From assembly GCA_019843655.1 (NCBI GenBank), contig JACDQD010000007.1:8429600-8493599 (forward strand): a stretch of DNA of 64,000 bases. Direction: 5' to 3'. The position numbers and the translations under genes were made by a program. Source of the DNA: Lethocerus indicus (Eukaryota; Arthropoda; Insecta; Hemiptera; Belostomatidae). Numbering within the stretch: the stretch's first letter is position 1; every line of letters begins with the position of its first letter. Positions 62,301 to 64,000 of this stretch are shown piece by piece. The notes under the pieces were generated by a model. The model searched no databases. It saw only the letters and a list, made by a program, of their open reading frames with translations, and was not told the DNA's origin.

Positions 62301-63256
62301 CGTTTTGGAGATGCAAAGACTTCCCCTAGCTGTATGATTGGGGTCGAAATTGTATATTATGAGTATGTACAGGTAATACTTCTAATTGTTGGCGTTTTCT
62401 GCACGATTTCGAATTTTGGAATCGAGCATATTTGGAATTTACATATTCGGTCAACCCACGTTACATATGCCGTAACCCCCAGCTTGTCAATACCAAGAGA
62501 AAAAATTCTGACAAACATCTGGCCCTTTGCCGCTGAAGTGAACGAACTTAGATTCAGGATAGATGTCTTCGAGCAGATGGGTCTTAAATAATTACATCAG
62601 TGAAATATCCATTCCTCTGATTAAGCGCTTTATCATTTCCATAAGAATTTACCTAACCGGAGAGGTTGAATATAGTAATTCTATAATTTAAAAAAAATCT
62701 GACTGCTTTTAATGTGTAACAGCAGTCCGAATTCAGAATATCTATATTATGTCTGGAACCAAGATCAATAATTTGAATTATAAATAAACTGAGTAGGTAG
62801 TACGGTTTGGCAAGGATCGAAAACAGATTTATTCGACGATCCTAGTACACACTTAGTCGCACGTGTTAACTTCGGCTGGAAACAGCTTTATTCAATGCGG
62901 ACTTATTAGTTATTCTAATGAAGATGGCGTAACGCCAGAAGCCGAGCTGTAAGAAGTGATCACATCAGCGAGTACATTTCAAACTTCTTGGAATGTGTAA
63001 AATCTGATTACACATACAGTCATTAGCATTCGGATGTCTAAGGGAATCGACAATTAGGCTTCCTAATTAATCAGAATTTGAATAGAATATTTTGTGTGGC
63101 AAGCGGACATTGGCCGTTTTTCTTTCAGTGGTATCTATTGTTTATCTATCATTACAAATCAACGGAACAAAGGACAAGATTTGCTACAATATGGAAATTT
63201 AAACATCAAAATACAAAAGATCACGCATCTTTCCGAGAAGTATAATTAATAGCGGT
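59364..63256. other. Non-coding DNA, no gene supported
   Basis: AT-rich with several mid-GC blocks (60960-61400, 61800-62060) and a short (TTTG)n at 61893-61914. No conserved protein or RNA was recognised. The 108-codon frame at 62265-62591 has no recognisable domain. Confidence 0.4.
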
Positions 63257-63378
63257 GATTTCGTGTTCTTCTGTCACCTCTCGCTAGTTTGGTCTTTTAC
63301 TAGACCGGTTTCGGCTGCTCGCCATCTTCAGTAGCAGTGTTAGTCACTTTGGCACGTTGGATGCTTGTGGGGCATCGG
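63257..63378. mobile_element. Solo terminal repeat of the TIR element
   Basis: GATTTCGTGTTCTTCTGTCACCT... through CCGGTTTCGGCTGCTCGCCA, TTCAGTAGCAGTGTTAGTCA and TTTGGCACGTTGGATG matches the ~118-bp end of the full copy. It then passes into unrelated sequence. Confidence 0.85.
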
Positions 63379-64000
63379 TTCGGCCATAATCTAGTAGAAA
63401 GCATTAAATTTCAACAATTCCATTAATGGCCTGACCTTATCCTCAGTCAGAAATTCTCCCGCGACTAAAAAGCACTCCGATAAGCTAATTTAGTGCCATT
63501 CAATTCCGAATATATTAATTGAACTAATATTACAGCAATTACTAGCGATTGCGGAATTAATTACGGAATAATGCTAATGCTGTGTTTGACGAAATACCAG
63601 AATATGCAGGTGGTTTAATTAGCCGATTCTAAACTAGTTTGACTCCGAATGAAATACTTTATTAAAACAACGCCCAAACTTCTATATATATGGTGAGATT
63701 AGCATACTGAAATTACAGCGAGGGTGAGGGAGGGGCCGAGGGGGCTCTTAATGAATTTACCTTTCATAAATCTAGACCGCGAAATTATACAAGGGCCATG
63801 GAATGGCAATCATATTGAAACCTCCGGAGATTAAATAGTCAAGACTCGTGGATTAGTGTAAGCAATTTTAAATAAGGAATAAGGTATTTTTAATTTTCCT
63901 AGCCTGTTGGCGATGTCTGATCACATAGCATGTCTATTATTATACTTATTTTATGGAAACGTATTATGAGTTTTTTAATTTAATTTTTTGTTTTATTATA
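63379..64000. other. Non-coding DNA to the window edge
   Basis: AT-rich; no exon, repeat or RNA gene recognised. Confidence 0.4.

Noticed and set aside
62265..62591. 108-codon plus-strand frame
   Set aside because: No recognisable domain, no support from splice sites or neighbours.

Overview
This is a eukaryotic nuclear window, AT-rich with compact spliced genes. It is most likely from an insect: it carries a ZAD-C2H2 zinc-finger gene (an arthropod-typical family), GT-AG introns mostly of 50-2000 bp, insect-like start contexts (CAAAATGG) and short non-autonomous TIR transposons. The order of insect cannot be told from the sequence. Most genes are split into exons under 250 bp, so gene models were built by joining exons in phase and comparing with remembered family proteins.

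Layout: (1) 1442-2992, minus: ZAD-C2H2 zinc-finger gene. (2) 3578-10655, plus: TAF5L/Wda, the WD40 subunit of the SAGA acetyltransferase complex, divergent from gene 1. It has a one-base frame break in the last WD repeat and an in-frame TGA before an acidic tail. (3) 12089-14114, minus: CFAP20/Bug22, a ciliary protein. (4) 14237-15776, minus: single-domain rhodanese with a mitochondrial presequence exon, and a possible alternative signal-peptide first exon at 17551-17599. Between the two first exons lies an inverted-repeat element full of CTCF-like motifs. (5) 18283-28628, minus: CEP290, the ciliary transition-zone coiled-coil protein, 31 exons and about 1488 aa, with one frame break. (6) 30192-31340, plus: a small four-exon gene of the uncharacterised CXorf65/C22orf15 family. 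(7) 34109-51344, minus: a secreted follistatin-related protein 4/5 (FSTL5-like) with FOLN-Kazal, two EF-hands, two Ig domains and a C-terminal propeller-like region. (8) 51369-64000: upstream or 5' intron DNA of FSTL5 with no gene I can support.

Two genes (CEP290, CFAP20) are ciliary, and an X-box-like site lies 100 bp upstream of the CEP290 start; nothing suggests an operon. Repeats are dominated by one TIR transposon family with ~118-bp inverted ends and an internal 71-bp minisatellite unit. A full copy is at 58596-59363, with pieces at 9.7, 30.3, 51.0 and 63.3 kb, and an expansion to 15 copies at 36.6-37.7 kb inside an FSTL5 intron. A second, TTAA-flanked MITE sits in TAF5L intron 7. Two separate one-base deletions in otherwise intact conserved genes suggest some consensus indel errors in this assembly.
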